A stretch of DNA of 64,000 nt from Spartobacteria bacterium (GCA_003167365.1 PMTM01000006.1:82391-146390), one strand, 5' to 3'; positions 20,413 through 30,268 are shown, counted from the stretch's first letter. A program made the numbers and translations. The notes: generated by a model from the sequence alone, not told the origin.

Positions 20413-21177
20413 CTAGCGTACTGCCATTTCACCAGCTTCTTCGCGGGTCCAATCGTAACCGCGCTCCTCGAGCTCGAGCGCGAGTTCTTTGCGCCCGCTC
20501 CGCACAATACGACCAGCCACCATAACATGGACATGATCGGGCACGATGTAGTTCAAAAGCCGTTGATAGTGCGTGATCAAAAGAATTCCGAGATTCGGTC
20601 CCCGCAACGAATTTACGCCATGGGCAACCGTCTTCAGCGCGTCAATGTCGAGCCCGCTGTCGGTTTCGTCGAGAACGGCGTATTTCGGTTCGAGCATGGC
20701 GAGCTGCAAAATCTCAGTGCGTTTTTTTTCGCCGCCTGAAAAACCTTCGTTGACTGAGCGCGACGTGAACGACCGATCCATGCCGAGCAGCTCCATTTTT
20801 TCGTAAAGCTTCGCGTAATAATCGGTCGCTTCGAGTTCTTCGCCTTCCGGCATCCGCGCCTGCACGGCCGCGCGCAGAAAATTCGCAATCGTTACGCCCG
20901 GAACTTCGCTTGGATATTGGAACGCGAGAAAAAGCCCGTGCCGCGCGCGTTCGTCCGGCTCGAGTTCGAGGACATTTTCGCCATCCATCGTTACCGCGCC
21001 GCCGGTGACGTGATAATCGGGATGACCGGCCAGCACTTTTGCGAGCGTGCTTTTTCCAGAGCCATTCGGGCCCATGATCGCATGCACCTCGCCGCACGGA
21101 ACGGTGAGGCTAAGCCCGCGCACGATCTCGCGGTCGGCGATCTCGACCCGCAGGTTCTGGATATTGAGTTCGTTCAT
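20413..21177 (-). CDS. sufC: Fe-S assembly ATPase SufC
   Basis: ABC-type ATPase that drives conformational change of the SufB-SufD scaffold. 254 residues from [20 protein letters not shown]. Walker A is GPNGSGKST (about 36-44), the signature is [20 protein letters not shown], and Walker B is [14 protein letters not shown]. An in-frame extension to 21378 shows no SufC-like sequence and is left out. It is the first gene of the suf operon, divergent from the response-regulator gene; the promoter is presumably between 21178 and 21342. Confidence 0.96.
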   Translation of the reverse strand: MNELNIQNLRVEIADREIVRGLSLTVPCGEVHAIMGPNGSGKSTLAKVLAGHPDYHVTGGAVTMDGENVLELEPDERARHGLFLAFQYPSEVPGVTIANFLRAAVQARMPEGEELEATDYYAKLYEKMELLGMDRSFTSRSVNEGFSGGEKKRTEILQLAMLEPKYAVLDETDSGLDIDALKTVAHGVNSLRGPNLGILLITHYQRLLNYIVPDHVHVMVAGRIVRSGRKELALELEERGYDWTREEAGEMAVR

Positions 21178-21342
21178 AAAAAGGGGAACAAAACTATATC
21201 GAGATTTGCCGGTTTTGCGAGCGGCGATTTGCGGCAGATTGCCGCGCCAGTTTTCATCCATCGAAGCGAATCTGCGCCGAATTGTCCCGACTGGGATGTC
21301 ATTTTGAAGTGAACGGCATTCTGGATGCTCCCCAGAGAGGCG

Positions 21343-22062
21343 ATGGAACCCGAGGCAGAGACGAATGGACACGCCCACACTGGCGCGGAGCCCATTTCCA
21401 AGGCGACCAGCGAGCTAAACAACCTGCTCCAAATAATCGCCGGCACGAGCTCGGTCATCGAAAACATTTGGGAAGGAACTGACGGTTCGGAAAAGTACCT
21501 GGCCATGTTGCGGGCGAGCATTGAACGCGCGGAAAAAGTCACCGCCGAACTCGCTCACTATGCCGGCGGCTGCGAGAAGAAAACGCTCTTTAATCCCGGG
21601 ATGGCAGGATTTGCTAAAACAAAGAACGCACCGGATTCCGGCACGCCGCGTCAAAACATCTTGGTTGTCGACGACGAAGAAATGGCGTTGACCTTGGTGA
21701 AGCGAACTCTCTCCGAGGCGGGCTTCCATGTCGTCACCGCCCAGTCGGGCTTCGATTGCTTGGACATTTTTCGTCGCCGCCCGCACAGCTTCGACCTCGT
21801 TCTTCTCGATCTCACCATGCCTTTCATGAACGGCGAGGAAACATTCACTCGCTTGCATGAGATCCGTCCGGATGTGCCAGTCGTGCTTTGCACCGGCTTC
21901 ATCGATCAAGAACGCCTGAATCGAATGTTGCGCGCGGGTCTTTCGGGTTTTCTGCGCAAGCCAATCGCACCCAACGAGATCGTTGGTCATGTCCGCTCAA
22001 TTTTAGAAGGCGCGAGGTTCATGGGCACAGGCGTTCCGTCTGGAATTTCCGCTGCGATTTGA
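21343..22062 (+). CDS. Response regulator with His-less H-box-like helix
   Basis: 239 residues. An N-terminal helical part (about 20-75) has [12 protein letters not shown], the pattern around the phosphoacceptor H-box of hybrid kinases (HD/EFNNLL), but the His position is Ser. The receiver domain (about 104-225) is complete, with [17 protein letters not shown], the phospho-Asp in [15 protein letters not shown], the Thr in LCTGFI and the Lys in LRKPI. ATG at 21325 is an alternative start. The next gene, 8 bp on, is a kinase-like protein, so the two are probably partners. Confidence 0.85.
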   Translation: MEPEAETNGHAHTGAEPISKATSELNNLLQIIAGTSSVIENIWEGTDGSEKYLAMLRASIERAEKVTAELAHYAGGCEKKTLFNPGMAGFAKTKNAPDSGTPRQNILVVDDEEMALTLVKRTLSEAGFHVVTAQSGFDCLDIFRRRPHSFDLVLLDLTMPFMNGEETFTRLHEIRPDVPVVLCTGFIDQERLNRMLRAGLSGFLRKPIAPNEIVGHVRSILEGARFMGTGVPSGISAAI

Positions 22063-22070
22063 TCGATCAA

Positions 22071-23198
22071 ATGAAATCACCTTCTCAGGTAGGCGCGTTC
22101 GAAAAGTTCTCAGCCAATCGTCTTTTCGATGGAATCGAGCGCAACGTTCTAAACGAAATCCGTCCGCAAGTCAGCTTGCTTCGCGTCCGAAAAGACGACG
22201 TCATCTATCGCGAAGGCGACCGGGGCGATTTCCTTTATCTCGTTGGCGAAGGAGTGGTAAAGATTTCTCAGCTCGACCGGCTCGGTCACGCGGAAACAAT
22301 CGGCTACGTTGAGTCGGGAAACTTTTTTGGCGGTAGGGCGCTTCTGGAGACAAAGCCGCATTCGGCCATGGCGACGGCGGCGGAACCCGCCCTTCTTGGC
22401 ACAGTTAAGAAAAAGGCGTTCGAAAAGATGCTAGCGCTGGCGCCAGCCCGCTTACACGTAAACTTTCTGCGGGCGGTCACCGAGCGTCTGCGCAGCATCA
22501 ATTCGCGTTTCATGAGCGACGTCCTTCGGAGCGAGCGGCTTCGCGTTGCTGGAGCGATCGCAAATTCCATTCTGCGCGATTTGAAGAATCCCATCTCAAT
22601 TGCGCGCTGCTGCTCCGATTTAATCGCCGCCGAAACCAGCAACTCCGAGTTGCACGAGCTATCTACTTTGCTCGGCGGCGCGGTCAACGGCATGGTCGCG
22701 ACGACCCAGGATCTGCTCGATTACGCGCACGGCCCAATCGCGCTTAAGAAACAGCACGTTTCAATCTGGCGCTTGCTCGACGAACTCAATCAACAATCGC
22801 TCCGGCTCTTGCCTGGAAAGAACATCGAGTTCATCAAACACATCCGCTACGACGGCAATATGGACGTCGACCTTGCGCGCTTCGTTCGGGTGCTCTGTCA
22901 CCTCATCAGGAATGCCTACGAAGCAATGCCGGGAGGCGGGGTTCTCCGTTTCACCACAGACCGCGTGCACAACGAAGTGGTGCTGAGAATCAGCGACAGC
23001 GGTGTTGGAATTCCTCCGCAACTTGTATCGACATTATTCGAACCGTTCCAGACGACTACCGAGTCGGTCGGCACCGGTCTTGGCCTGGCGATAGCCAAAG
23101 CAATCGTCGAAGCGCATCACGGAAAAATTTCGATCGCGAGCGTGCCGAACAAAGGCACAACCGTCGATATTCGGCTGCCGTCGCCGGCCGAAGAATAA
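22071..23198 (+). CDS. cNMP-binding / histidine-kinase-like protein lacking the H-box His
   Basis: 375 residues. The N-terminal cyclic-nucleotide-binding (Crp-like) domain spans about 10-125 (VIYREGDRGDFLYLVGEGVV). A DHp-like pair (about 150-225) follows, then an HATPase_c domain with LCHLIRNAYEAMPGGG, ISDSGVGIPP and GTGLGLAIAKAIVEAHHG. In the H-box the sequence is SILRDLKNPIS, where kinases have HDLKNP, so the phosphoacceptor His is Arg (CGC, one base from CAC). ATP-binding motifs look intact. It may bind ATP and act as a sensor or phosphatase without classical autophosphorylation. A longer in-frame extension to 21888 overlaps the regulator gene and is left out. Confidence 0.87.
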   Translation: MKSPSQVGAFEKFSANRLFDGIERNVLNEIRPQVSLLRVRKDDVIYREGDRGDFLYLVGEGVVKISQLDRLGHAETIGYVESGNFFGGRALLETKPHSAMATAAEPALLGTVKKKAFEKMLALAPARLHVNFLRAVTERLRSINSRFMSDVLRSERLRVAGAIANSILRDLKNPISIARCCSDLIAAETSNSELHELSTLLGGAVNGMVATTQDLLDYAHGPIALKKQHVSIWRLLDELNQQSLRLLPGKNIEFIKHIRYDGNMDVDLARFVRVLCHLIRNAYEAMPGGGVLRFTTDRVHNEVVLRISDSGVGIPPQLVSTLFEPFQTTTESVGTGLGLAIAKAIVEAHHGKISIASVPNKGTTVDIRLPSPAEE

Positions 23199-23290
23199 TT
23201 GCGCGCTTTCACGAGCGCGCTACGATTGCCAATTGCGGTCTGCAATTTGTGATCTCGTCTGCGGTCAAGATCGACAATCATAAATCGTAA

Positions 23291-23361
23291 TACCCCGTGG
23301 TGTAACGGTAACACAGCGCCCTTTGGAGGCGTTATTCATGGTTCGAATCCATGCGGGGTAG
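23291..23361 (+). tRNA. tRNA-Gln (TTG)
   Basis: A canonical cloverleaf of 71 nt. Acceptor stem TACCCCG/CGGGGTA, D-arm with GGTAAC, anticodon loop CTTTGGA with anticodon TTG, and T-arm CATGG-TTCGAAT-CCATG. The CCA end is not encoded. It stands alone between the kinase-like gene and the GH75-like gene. Confidence 0.94.
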
Positions 23362-23471
23362 CGAATTCAATTGCAGCGCCCGTTGCAACTCCCTCTGTAC
23401 GCGGATGAGAATGTGTAGGACCGGGACAACCTTAAGAGGTCGCCATCTGAACGTCCATCGCCGCGGATGGA

Positions 23472-24875
23472 TTATGGACTTCGGCTGATCGAGGGCGAAG
23501 GCGCGGGCGTTGAGGCCGTCGAGACGGAAGTGGTTGGAATTGGAAATGCGAATGTCGCCGATGGCGACGCAGATGGTGTTGTCGATGTATCAGGAGAAGG
23601 GGATGGCGTCGATGTCGGTGTGGGACTCAGAGTTGGGATCGGAGTCGGTGTAGGCGGCGGAGGAATGATGTTCTCCCAGTGATGCAACGGCACAGTCGCG
23701 CCGCCGATTTCTTTCACGAACGCCTCGCATTTCGCCTGAAGTTTTTCCAAATCGGGCGGGCTGAAGGGCAGGTCGGCTGTGCCTGGGAAAATTAAATACG
23801 TAACCTTGAGATCGCTAACGGGCCGATTCATCGGTGTCGAGAGCGTGTTGATTTCTTTCGAGATGCGCAAGGAAGCCTCGCCGACCTTATCGGGCGGGCC
23901 GACGTCGCCGACCACTGCGGGATAGATGTTGTCGCCGAAAATGACCACCGCGTAATCCCCTACTTTGCCGCCATCCGCGCCGCGCGCGAATCCGCTCGGA
24001 AGCACGATGTACGGGTCGGTCGCGCCGATAAGGAAGCTAAATTTCTTCAACGTCGTGATTTCATCGCGGATCTGGCCGATCGCGGTGCGCAGTTCTTTTT
24101 TGCGTTCCGGCGAGATCGTTTTCTGTGCGGATTCGGCCTCCGCTTTTCTCAATCGTTCCTCCGCCGGTCCAAGATAAGGATTTGGCGCGTTGGTTTTTTT
24201 CGCCCAGCGAAAACTTGTAAACGGTTTGAAATTCGGCGACGCACCGCTTCCGATCGGCAGCCGATCCGAATCGGAACCGTCCGCATCCACATCCATGTCG
24301 GCTTGCAAGAGAATCGCTTTGCGGTGCGTTTCGGGATGACTCAGCAGCAATACCGTCTGGCAATCGTAAAAATTGTGCCGCGAAAGCAGTTGATCGAGAC
24401 GGACCAGATTGTCGCGCAGAAGCTTTATCTTGGTGTTGTAAAGCTCGGTGAAAAATGGAGCGACAGAATCGGGAGTGAGCATGGCTGCGAGGCCAGGCAA
24501 CAACTTCGGCAATTCGGGAGAAACCTTCGCCAGCTCTTCGATTGTCCGATTGGGCGTGGGCAATCGCGCCTGCAGTTTTAGATCGAGGACGTAACTCTGC
24601 GGATCGACGCGCTCGGTTGTCGCATCCGCTCCCGGCGAAGTATCAACCGAAGCATGGACGGTAATTCCGTTGAACAATCGCGCGGTATCGAGTTTCCCGC
24701 CGATGACCGGCGGCCGCGCGGCCGTTGGTTCAGGCGTTGGTTTGCCCGGAAATTCCGACGGCGCAAAACGTTGCAGGCGCTCGAGCGAAATCCAACGGTA
24801 GACGATGGCAAAGAAAATCGCAGCCAACGAAAACAACACCAGGCGCCGCCACGTCCTGACACGAAATGTTCCCAC
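23472..24875 (-). CDS. GH75-like (chitosanase-type) exported protein
   Basis: 467 residues from a GTG start. An N-terminal membrane or signal segment (LVLFSLAAIFFAIVYRW) is followed by an uncharacterised region. A C-terminal half carries ILLQADMDVDADGSDSDR, DPYIVLPSGFARGADGG, VGDYAVVIFGDNIYPAVVGD and VGEASLRISKEI. These match the Asp-containing DMD-DGD and the Glu-containing GEAS motifs of glycoside hydrolase family 75, endo-chitosanases. The last roughly 65 residues are Pro/Thr/Ser repeats, perhaps a wall-spanning linker. The substrate need not be chitosan. It lies 6 bp after the TMEM14-like gene, so the two form an operon. Confidence 0.7.
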   Translation of the reverse strand: MGTFRVRTWRRLVLFSLAAIFFAIVYRWISLERLQRFAPSEFPGKPTPEPTAARPPVIGGKLDTARLFNGITVHASVDTSPGADATTERVDPQSYVLDLKLQARLPTPNRTIEELAKVSPELPKLLPGLAAMLTPDSVAPFFTELYNTKIKLLRDNLVRLDQLLSRHNFYDCQTVLLLSHPETHRKAILLQADMDVDADGSDSDRLPIGSGASPNFKPFTSFRWAKKTNAPNPYLGPAEERLRKAEAESAQKTISPERKKELRTAIGQIRDEITTLKKFSFLIGATDPYIVLPSGFARGADGGKVGDYAVVIFGDNIYPAVVGDVGPPDKVGEASLRISKEINTLSTPMNRPVSDLKVTYLIFPGTADLPFSPPDLEKLQAKCEAFVKEIGGATVPLHHWENIIPPPPTPTPIPTLSPTPTSTPSPSPDTSTTPSASPSATFAFPIPTTSVSTASTPAPSPSISRSP

Positions 24876-24881
24876 GCGCGG

Positions 24882-25199
24882 TTACTTTTTCGTCCAGGCG
24901 ACGATTGCCATGATAATGCCGATCACGCTCAAGATCGACATCATGCCTGCAGGCATTACTTTTCCGGTTCGGATAAATTTGGGAATGAATTGGCCGACAA
25001 GAAGCAGCGATATGATTAAGGCGGTGGCCAAACCGGCGACGCGGTGATCGGGGAGAAGGAACGCCGCGACGAGCAACAAAATCCCCGAGATCGATCCGGC
25101 GATGATGGATGGCATGCTGCCAGCTTTGACGTAGCCGATGACGCCGCCGGCAATGGTCAAAATGCCGAAGACGATAAAATAAATTTTCGTTGCTCCCAT
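24882..25199 (-). CDS. TMEM14-family small membrane protein
   Basis: 105 residues with four hydrophobic segments and the glycine-rich start YFIVFGILTIAGGVIGYVKA, SIIAGSISGILLLVAAFLL. This is the TMEM14 (UPF0136) pattern, known from mitochondria and bacteria; the bacterial function is unknown. It is transcribed directly before the GH75-like gene with 6 bp between them. Confidence 0.85.
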   Translation of the reverse strand: MGATKIYFIVFGILTIAGGVIGYVKAGSMPSIIAGSISGILLLVAAFLLPDHRVAGLATALIISLLLVGQFIPKFIRTGKVMPAGMMSILSVIGIIMAIVAWTKK

Positions 25200-25250
25200 G
25201 ATTTACGCGGCATCCGTACTCCAACACCCCGGTGCTGTCCAGCGACAGGG

Positions 25251-25317
25251 TTGTAGAGGCGCTCGCCGCGACCAGCGCCTGATGTTTGGTTAGGCGGAGG
25301 CACAACCGCCGCTACAA
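25251..25317. repeat. Imperfect palindrome, TTGTAGAGGCG family (copy 3)
   Basis: The left arm TTGTAGAGGCGCTCG pairs with the right arm CCGCCGCTACAA. It belongs to the same family as 3607, 16995 and 31982 and lies in the divergent gap between the TMEM14-like gene and the small His/Cys protein. Confidence 0.72.
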
Positions 25318-25324
25318 CGAGTAT

Positions 25325-25693
25325 GCGGACGTCGATCGTGCAGAAATTCTCTTGCCGAGCACTCCGGGCGGATAGAAGATCACGAGCAAATGAAAGGCCG
25401 CATGAAAGCGCATTCCGGTAATTTCATTGCCGCTTTCGTCTCTGCCGCTTTTCTTTGGGCGCTCGCGCTCAGCGCCTCGCCGCAATTGCACGAGCGCGTG
25501 CACCCCGATGCGAATAGCCCGGAGCACACCTGCGCAGTCACATTCATCGCATCGGGCAGCTACGATCATTCGGCGCACGTGCCGCTAATCACTGCGCCGG
25601 TTCCGGCAGTTCAATTTTCGAAGATTCTGGCCTTAAGCCCGCAATGGGTCCAATCGCCATTTCTCGGAGCGAGCATTTTCGAGCACGCCCCGC
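25325..25693 (+). repeat. Direct repeat, copy 1 of 2 (regulatory region plus small gene)
   Basis: About 370 bp nearly identical to 28132-28490, beginning CGGACGTCGATCGTGCAGAA and running through almost all of the small His/Cys gene. Both copies include about 75 bp of identical upstream DNA, so a shared control region was probably duplicated with the gene. Confidence 0.85.
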
Positions 25694-25707
25694 CCGCGTT
25701 CGCCTAA
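25402..25707 (+). CDS. Exported small His/Cys protein (copy 1)
   Basis: 101 residues. A signal peptide (GNFIAAFVSAAFLWALALSA) is followed by a short mature part with many possible metal ligands: QLHERVHPDAN, PEHTCAVTFIASG, YDHSAH and a late FEHAPP. This resembles DUF2946-like periplasmic proteins found with metal systems. A nearly identical copy is at 28208. It precedes the TonB receptor gene, and a role in metal binding or sensing is inferred from context. A start 12 bp upstream is possible. Confidence 0.7.
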   Translation: MKAHSGNFIAAFVSAAFLWALALSASPQLHERVHPDANSPEHTCAVTFIASGSYDHSAHVPLITAPVPAVQFSKILALSPQWVQSPFLGASIFEHAPPAFA

Positions 25708-25873
25708 GCACCGAAGCTTGCCGCGTTTCCGCGCGGAGCGGCTAGTCCAACTTCGCGCCCAAATTCTCGCGGCACGTCTTCTGTGCAGACGCGCCTCATT
25801 CATCTTGGTCTCGCATAACGCGAGTGCCGTAACCAATTCACCACCTTGGAAAATCCATTTCACAAAAATCCTA

Positions 25874-27991
25874 ATGAAAACATTTCTGATCGTATCAATC
25901 ACACTGATGCTCGCGCGAGGCCTTGTCATCGCGCAGGACGCTGTTTCGGCGTCACCAAGCCCGAGTCCCGCAACCACTGCTGAAACCGAGCGGGTTGTTG
26001 TGGCCAGCCAGGACCTCGACGTCTCGCGGGAACAAATCGTGCCGAGTCTCGGCGCGACGCGTTACACTGTTGGGCCTGATCGGCTCGATTCGCAGGCGCA
26101 AGGAGAGAACGCGCCATTCAATCAAACCATTCTGCGCTTTCCGGGAGTAGCGCAGGATTCTTTCGGGCAGCTTCACGTCCGCGGCGAACACGCCAACTTG
26201 CAATACCGTATCGATGACGTGCTACTGCCGGAGAGCATTCCCGGTTTCGGCCAGGAATTGGAGACGCGATTTGCCGACAACATCTCGCTCATGACCGGCG
26301 CGCTGCCCGCGCAATTCGGTTTTCGCACGACCGGCGTAATCGACATTCACACGAAAAGCGGCGCGTTGTTTCAACAGGGCGAAGCGTCGATCTATGGAGG
26401 AAGTTTCGACACCATCATGCCGAGCTTCGAGTACGGCACGGTGACTGGGAAATTGAGCTCGTACGTCTCAGTGAGTTATATGCACAATGGCATCGGCATT
26501 GAAAATCCGACTTCGAGCAGCGACCCGATTCACGACGATACCGATCAATACAAACTCTTCGGTTATTTTTCCTACATCTTCGATGAAACCAGCCGGCTCG
26601 TGCTGTTGATCAGCGGAAACCACAGCGATTTTCAGATTCCGAACAATCCCGGTCAAACGCCGGCGTTCACCGACATGGGAAGATCGACCTTCGACTCCGC
26701 GAAGCTCGACGAGAACCAGACGGAGCAAAATTCCTACGCCATTCTCGCCTATCAAAAGAAGGTGGACGATTTCAACATGCAGGCGTCCATCTTCACTCGT
26801 TACAGTTCCGTATTGTTTCGGCCAGACAACGTCGGCGATTTGATTTTCAACGGCGTCGCTTCGCGGGTGGATCGCGACATTGTTTCGAACGGCGTGGAAT
26901 TCGACGCGAGCTACAAACTCAACGACCAAAACACGCTTCGCGGCGGCTTTCTTTTCAGCGAGCAGCACGCCACCGTCGGGACGGTCACGCTGGTTTTCCC
27001 CGTCGATGCGAACGGCAATCAGACAAGCGATGTGCCGCTCCGCATTGTCGATGACAGCGACAAAACCGGCTACTTCTACGGCTTCTATTTGCAAGATGAA
27101 TGGAAACCGTTCGAGCAGCTCACGATCAATTTCGGTGGCCGGCTCGATTTCGTGAATGCGTTTGTGAATGAAAACCAGCTCAGTCCGCGCCTCAATATCG
27201 TTTACGAACCTTGGACTGGCACAGCCTTTCACGTTGGTTACGCGCGTTACTTCACCCCGCCGCCGTTAGAAAATGTCGATCAAAGCACAATTGCTAAATT
27301 CGCTGGCACCACGAACGAATCGGCCATCACCAAGGATTCCGCCGTCACCGCCGAGCGGGCGCATTACTTCGACGCGGGCGTCACTCAGAAAATTACAAAA
27401 GAATTTAATATCGGCCTCGATGGCTACTACAAAAGCTCTCATTCTACCCTCGATGAAGGCCAGTTCGGGCAGGCCCTCATCCTTTCGTCATTCAATTACA
27501 ATCGCGGCGAAATTTATGGCGGCGAATTGACCGCGAGTTACGACAAGGGCGGCTTCTCCGCATATATAAACGCCGGCTACGAATGGGCGCGCGGCACGGA
27601 CATCAGCTCCGCGCAATTCCTCTTCGATCCCGCCGAGCTCGCCTACATTCGCAATAACTGGGTCTTTCTCGATCACGACCAGCGCTTCACCGGCTCAGCC
27701 GGCGCGTCCTACATGTGGGGCGATTGGAAGGCGGCGATCGATGCACTTTACGGAAATGGATTGCGCAGAGGCTTCGCCAACACGCAAAAACTGCCGCCAT
27801 ATGAAACATTCAATCTCAGCTTACAGCGTCGTATCAAAATCACCGAAAAAACTTCCCTGGTCGTGCGCTTCGATATCGTGAATTTGCTCGACAAGATTTA
27901 CGAGTTGCGCGACGGAAGTGGCATCGGTGTCGGCGCGCCGCAATTCGGTCAGCGCCGCGGATTCTACGGAACGGTCGCGTACGATTTTTGA
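25874..27991 (+). CDS. TonB-dependent outer-membrane receptor
   Basis: 705 residues from the ATG with a signal peptide (LIVSITLMLARGLVIAQ). The plug domain (about 45-165) has NQTILRFPGVAQDSFGQLHV, RGEHANLQYRIDDVLLP and FGFRTTGVIDIHTKSG. The rest is a beta-barrel ending in aromatic YDF, as needed for BAM insertion. An in-frame extension to 25718 is less likely. It lies inside a locus with metal-binding and ZnuA/ZnuB-like proteins, so it may import a metal chelate or metal ion; the ligand is not provable from sequence. Confidence 0.9.
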   Translation: MKTFLIVSITLMLARGLVIAQDAVSASPSPSPATTAETERVVVASQDLDVSREQIVPSLGATRYTVGPDRLDSQAQGENAPFNQTILRFPGVAQDSFGQLHVRGEHANLQYRIDDVLLPESIPGFGQELETRFADNISLMTGALPAQFGFRTTGVIDIHTKSGALFQQGEASIYGGSFDTIMPSFEYGTVTGKLSSYVSVSYMHNGIGIENPTSSSDPIHDDTDQYKLFGYFSYIFDETSRLVLLISGNHSDFQIPNNPGQTPAFTDMGRSTFDSAKLDENQTEQNSYAILAYQKKVDDFNMQASIFTRYSSVLFRPDNVGDLIFNGVASRVDRDIVSNGVEFDASYKLNDQNTLRGGFLFSEQHATVGTVTLVFPVDANGNQTSDVPLRIVDDSDKTGYFYGFYLQDEWKPFEQLTINFGGRLDFVNAFVNENQLSPRLNIVYEPWTGTAFHVGYARYFTPPPLENVDQSTIAKFAGTTNESAITKDSAVTAERAHYFDAGVTQKITKEFNIGLDGYYKSSHSTLDEGQFGQALILSSFNYNRGEIYGGELTASYDKGGFSAYINAGYEWARGTDISSAQFLFDPAELAYIRNNWVFLDHDQRFTGSAGASYMWGDWKAAIDALYGNGLRRGFANTQKLPPYETFNLSLQRRIKITEKTSLVVRFDIVNLLDKIYELRDGSGIGVGAPQFGQRRGFYGTVAYDF

Positions 27992-28131
27992 CCTGACGAT
28001 TTAAATTGCGGTATCTTTGGCGTGTCGTTCGTTTTTGGAAGTCATTTGCAGCCGGCAGGGCTGCCACGACAGAGCTTCCGTGCATTCGTTTTGGTTCGGC
28101 GGTTGGCACAACCGCCGCTAAAACTCGTACG

Positions 28132-28490
28132 CGGACGTCGATCGTGCAGAAATTCTCTTGCCGAGCGCTCCGGGCGGATAGAAGCTCACGCGCAAGTGAA
28201 AGACCGCATGAAAGCGCAATCCGGTAATTTCATTGCTGCTTTCGTCTCTGTCGCTTTTCTTTGGACGCTCGCGCTCAGCGCTTCGCCGCAATTGCACGAG
28301 CGCATGCACCCCGATGCGAATAGCGCGGAGCACACCTGCGCAGTCACATTCATCGCATCGGGCAGCTACGATCATCCTGCGCACGCGCCGCTGATCACCG
28401 CACCGGTACAATTTTCGAAAATTCCGGCGTTAAGCCCGCAATGGGTCCAATCGCCGTTTCTCGGAGCGCATGTTTTCGAGCACGCACCGC
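28132..28490 (+). repeat. Direct repeat, copy 2 of 2
   Basis: Second copy of the block at 25325-25693, in the same orientation. The pair flanks the TonB receptor gene, so recombination between copies could delete or amplify it. Just upstream (about 28050-28125) is a degenerate palindrome with CGGCGGTTGGCACAACCGCC. Confidence 0.85.
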
Positions 28491-28504
28491 CAATAAACTC
28501 CTGA
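28208..28504 (+). CDS. Exported small His/Cys protein (copy 2)
   Basis: 98 residues, about 85-90 percent identical by eye to the protein at 25402, with the same signal peptide and the same HERMHPDAN and EHTCAVTFIASG segments. Only two Pro-Ala residues before QFSK are missing, and the C-terminus differs (APPINS). It precedes the porin gene. The retained cysteine and histidines suggest selection on both copies. Confidence 0.7.
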   Translation: MKAQSGNFIAAFVSVAFLWTLALSASPQLHERMHPDANSAEHTCAVTFIASGSYDHPAHAPLITAPVQFSKIPALSPQWVQSPFLGAHVFEHAPPINS

Positions 28505-28629
28505 CCGTTGATTGTCTCCGCCTCGACGGACGGCGGTCTTGGTGCGTTTCTCAGACCGCTCGAACCAATGCGCGCAAACGCGAGTCCGTTTGTTAGGGCA
28601 AATTGCACGAGCTTTGATCAGGAATTTTG

Positions 28630-30246
28630 ATGAAAAAACTTTTTTTGATGTTGGTATTGGGTCCAATCGCGATTGCTTCGGCGCAGGACGCAGCGCCGGC
28701 AGCATCGCAGACGCGGGGAAATTCAACCCCAGCCGCGGCGACCGACGTGCAAGAGTTGCGAACAGCAGTGCAATCGCTCACTGAGACGGTGAAGGCGTTG
28801 CAACAACAGGTGAAGGATCAGCAGACGATCATCGAAAAAGCACATCTGACCGGGGAGGAGGCGCCATTGCCGAGTCCGGAAATAGCAACGGCAACGAAAG
28901 CGGGCTCGCCGCCGTCTGCCCCGGTTGAGCCAACGCCGTTTCCGACTGCAGACAATTCCGTCGTTAGCTCCACGCAGTCATCCTCGCCGGGAGTGGACGC
29001 GAACGGCGCGGCGTTGCCGGGCGCTTTTCCGACGACCGATGCTTCTGTCGTAACGTCTGCGCCAGAAACGATGTCGAACACGGGCACGGGCGCATCGTTG
29101 ACGCAACCGATCACCATTGGCGGCGGGAAGAATTACATGAACATCTCGTTCGACGGAATGTTTGCGCTGGCATATTCGAGCGCGCGAGATCTCAACCGCG
29201 TCGAAGTGGGCGACCACGATCCGCAACAGCGCGGATTCAACGCGCGTAACATCGAACTCGCGTTCGACGGCGCGGTTGATCCTTATTTCGAAGGCTTCGC
29301 CAACATCGTGTTCAAATTGGACAACGACAATCAAACGGAAGTGGAAGTTGAGGAAGTGTTTTTGCAGACGACGAATCTTCCGTTCAACTTGCAACTCAAA
29401 GGCGGCCAGTTTTTCGCCGCGTTCGGCCGCATCAATCCGACGCATCCTCACACCTGGGATTTTGCCGACGATCCTCTGGTCCACGGACTTTTCCTCGGTC
29501 CCGATGGCCTGCGCGGAGTCGGCGGGCAAATATCGTGGACGCTTCCCACGCCGTGGTATTCGCAATTGCTCCTCGGCGTGCAGAACGGTCGCGGCAGCAC
29601 CGCTTATTCATTTCGAAATCCCGGCGACAGCGGCGTTTTCGAAGGCCGCCTAACGACCGATCGCGAGATGCGCGGGCTCGAAGATTTCGTTTGGATTCCG
29701 CGCTGGGAAAATTCGGTCGATCTTAGCCCGACACAGGTCATCCTCGCCGGTGTCTCGGGCGCGTTCGGATCCAACGACACCGGGACGAACACGCGCACGC
29801 AAATTTACGGCGGCGATTTTCTCTACAAGTGGAAAAGCGCGCACGCCGAAGGTGGTTTTCCGTTTGTGAAATGGCAAACCGAAGTGATGTATCGTCGTTT
29901 CGAAGCGGGCCTCGGAATGGACGACAGTTTTCCGGTGGCGGAGACATTTCACGATTGGGGAATGTATTCGCAAGTTCTTTGGGGATTCAAGAAAGGCTGG
30001 GTCGCGGGTGTGCGCGGCGATTACGTGGACATGCAGGATTCGAAGTTCACAGACGACCCAGATCGACAATCGCGCTCACGCGTTTCGGCGGATCTCACGT
30101 GGTATCCGACGGAATTCTCGAAAATTCGCCTACAATACAACCATGACTTTATCGACGACTCATTTTTCCTCGCCGGACGCGACGTCGATTCGGTTTTCCT
30201 TCAGTTCGAATTCATCCTCGGCGCGCATGGCGCACATAAATTTTAA
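28630..30246 (+). CDS. Outer-membrane porin-like protein with coiled coil
   Basis: 538 residues. A signal peptide (MKKLFLMLVLGPIAIASA) is followed by a coiled coil (VQELRTAVQSLTETVKAL), a Pro/Ser/Thr-rich linker, then a beta-barrel (about 165-538) with GGQFFAAFGRINPTHPHTWD and an aromatic C-terminus HKF. The layout resembles phosphate-selective-porin-type proteins. It sits directly before the ZnuA-like gene (22 bp), so a role in metal passage across the outer membrane is likely. In other bacteria similar porins are Zur-regulated; no Zur box was recognised here. Confidence 0.8.
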   Translation: MKKLFLMLVLGPIAIASAQDAAPAASQTRGNSTPAAATDVQELRTAVQSLTETVKALQQQVKDQQTIIEKAHLTGEEAPLPSPEIATATKAGSPPSAPVEPTPFPTADNSVVSSTQSSSPGVDANGAALPGAFPTTDASVVTSAPETMSNTGTGASLTQPITIGGGKNYMNISFDGMFALAYSSARDLNRVEVGDHDPQQRGFNARNIELAFDGAVDPYFEGFANIVFKLDNDNQTEVEVEEVFLQTTNLPFNLQLKGGQFFAAFGRINPTHPHTWDFADDPLVHGLFLGPDGLRGVGGQISWTLPTPWYSQLLLGVQNGRGSTAYSFRNPGDSGVFEGRLTTDREMRGLEDFVWIPRWENSVDLSPTQVILAGVSGAFGSNDTGTNTRTQIYGGDFLYKWKSAHAEGGFPFVKWQTEVMYRRFEAGLGMDDSFPVAETFHDWGMYSQVLWGFKKGWVAGVRGDYVDMQDSKFTDDPDRQSRSRVSADLTWYPTEFSKIRLQYNHDFIDDSFFLAGRDVDSVFLQFEFILGAHGAHKF

Positions 30247-30268
30247 CGCACGACGCAAAAATTAAATC

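Noticed and set aside
23199-23290. GCGCGCTTTCACGAGCGCGC hairpin as terminator
   Set aside because: Good stem but no T-run follows, so not called as an intrinsic terminator.
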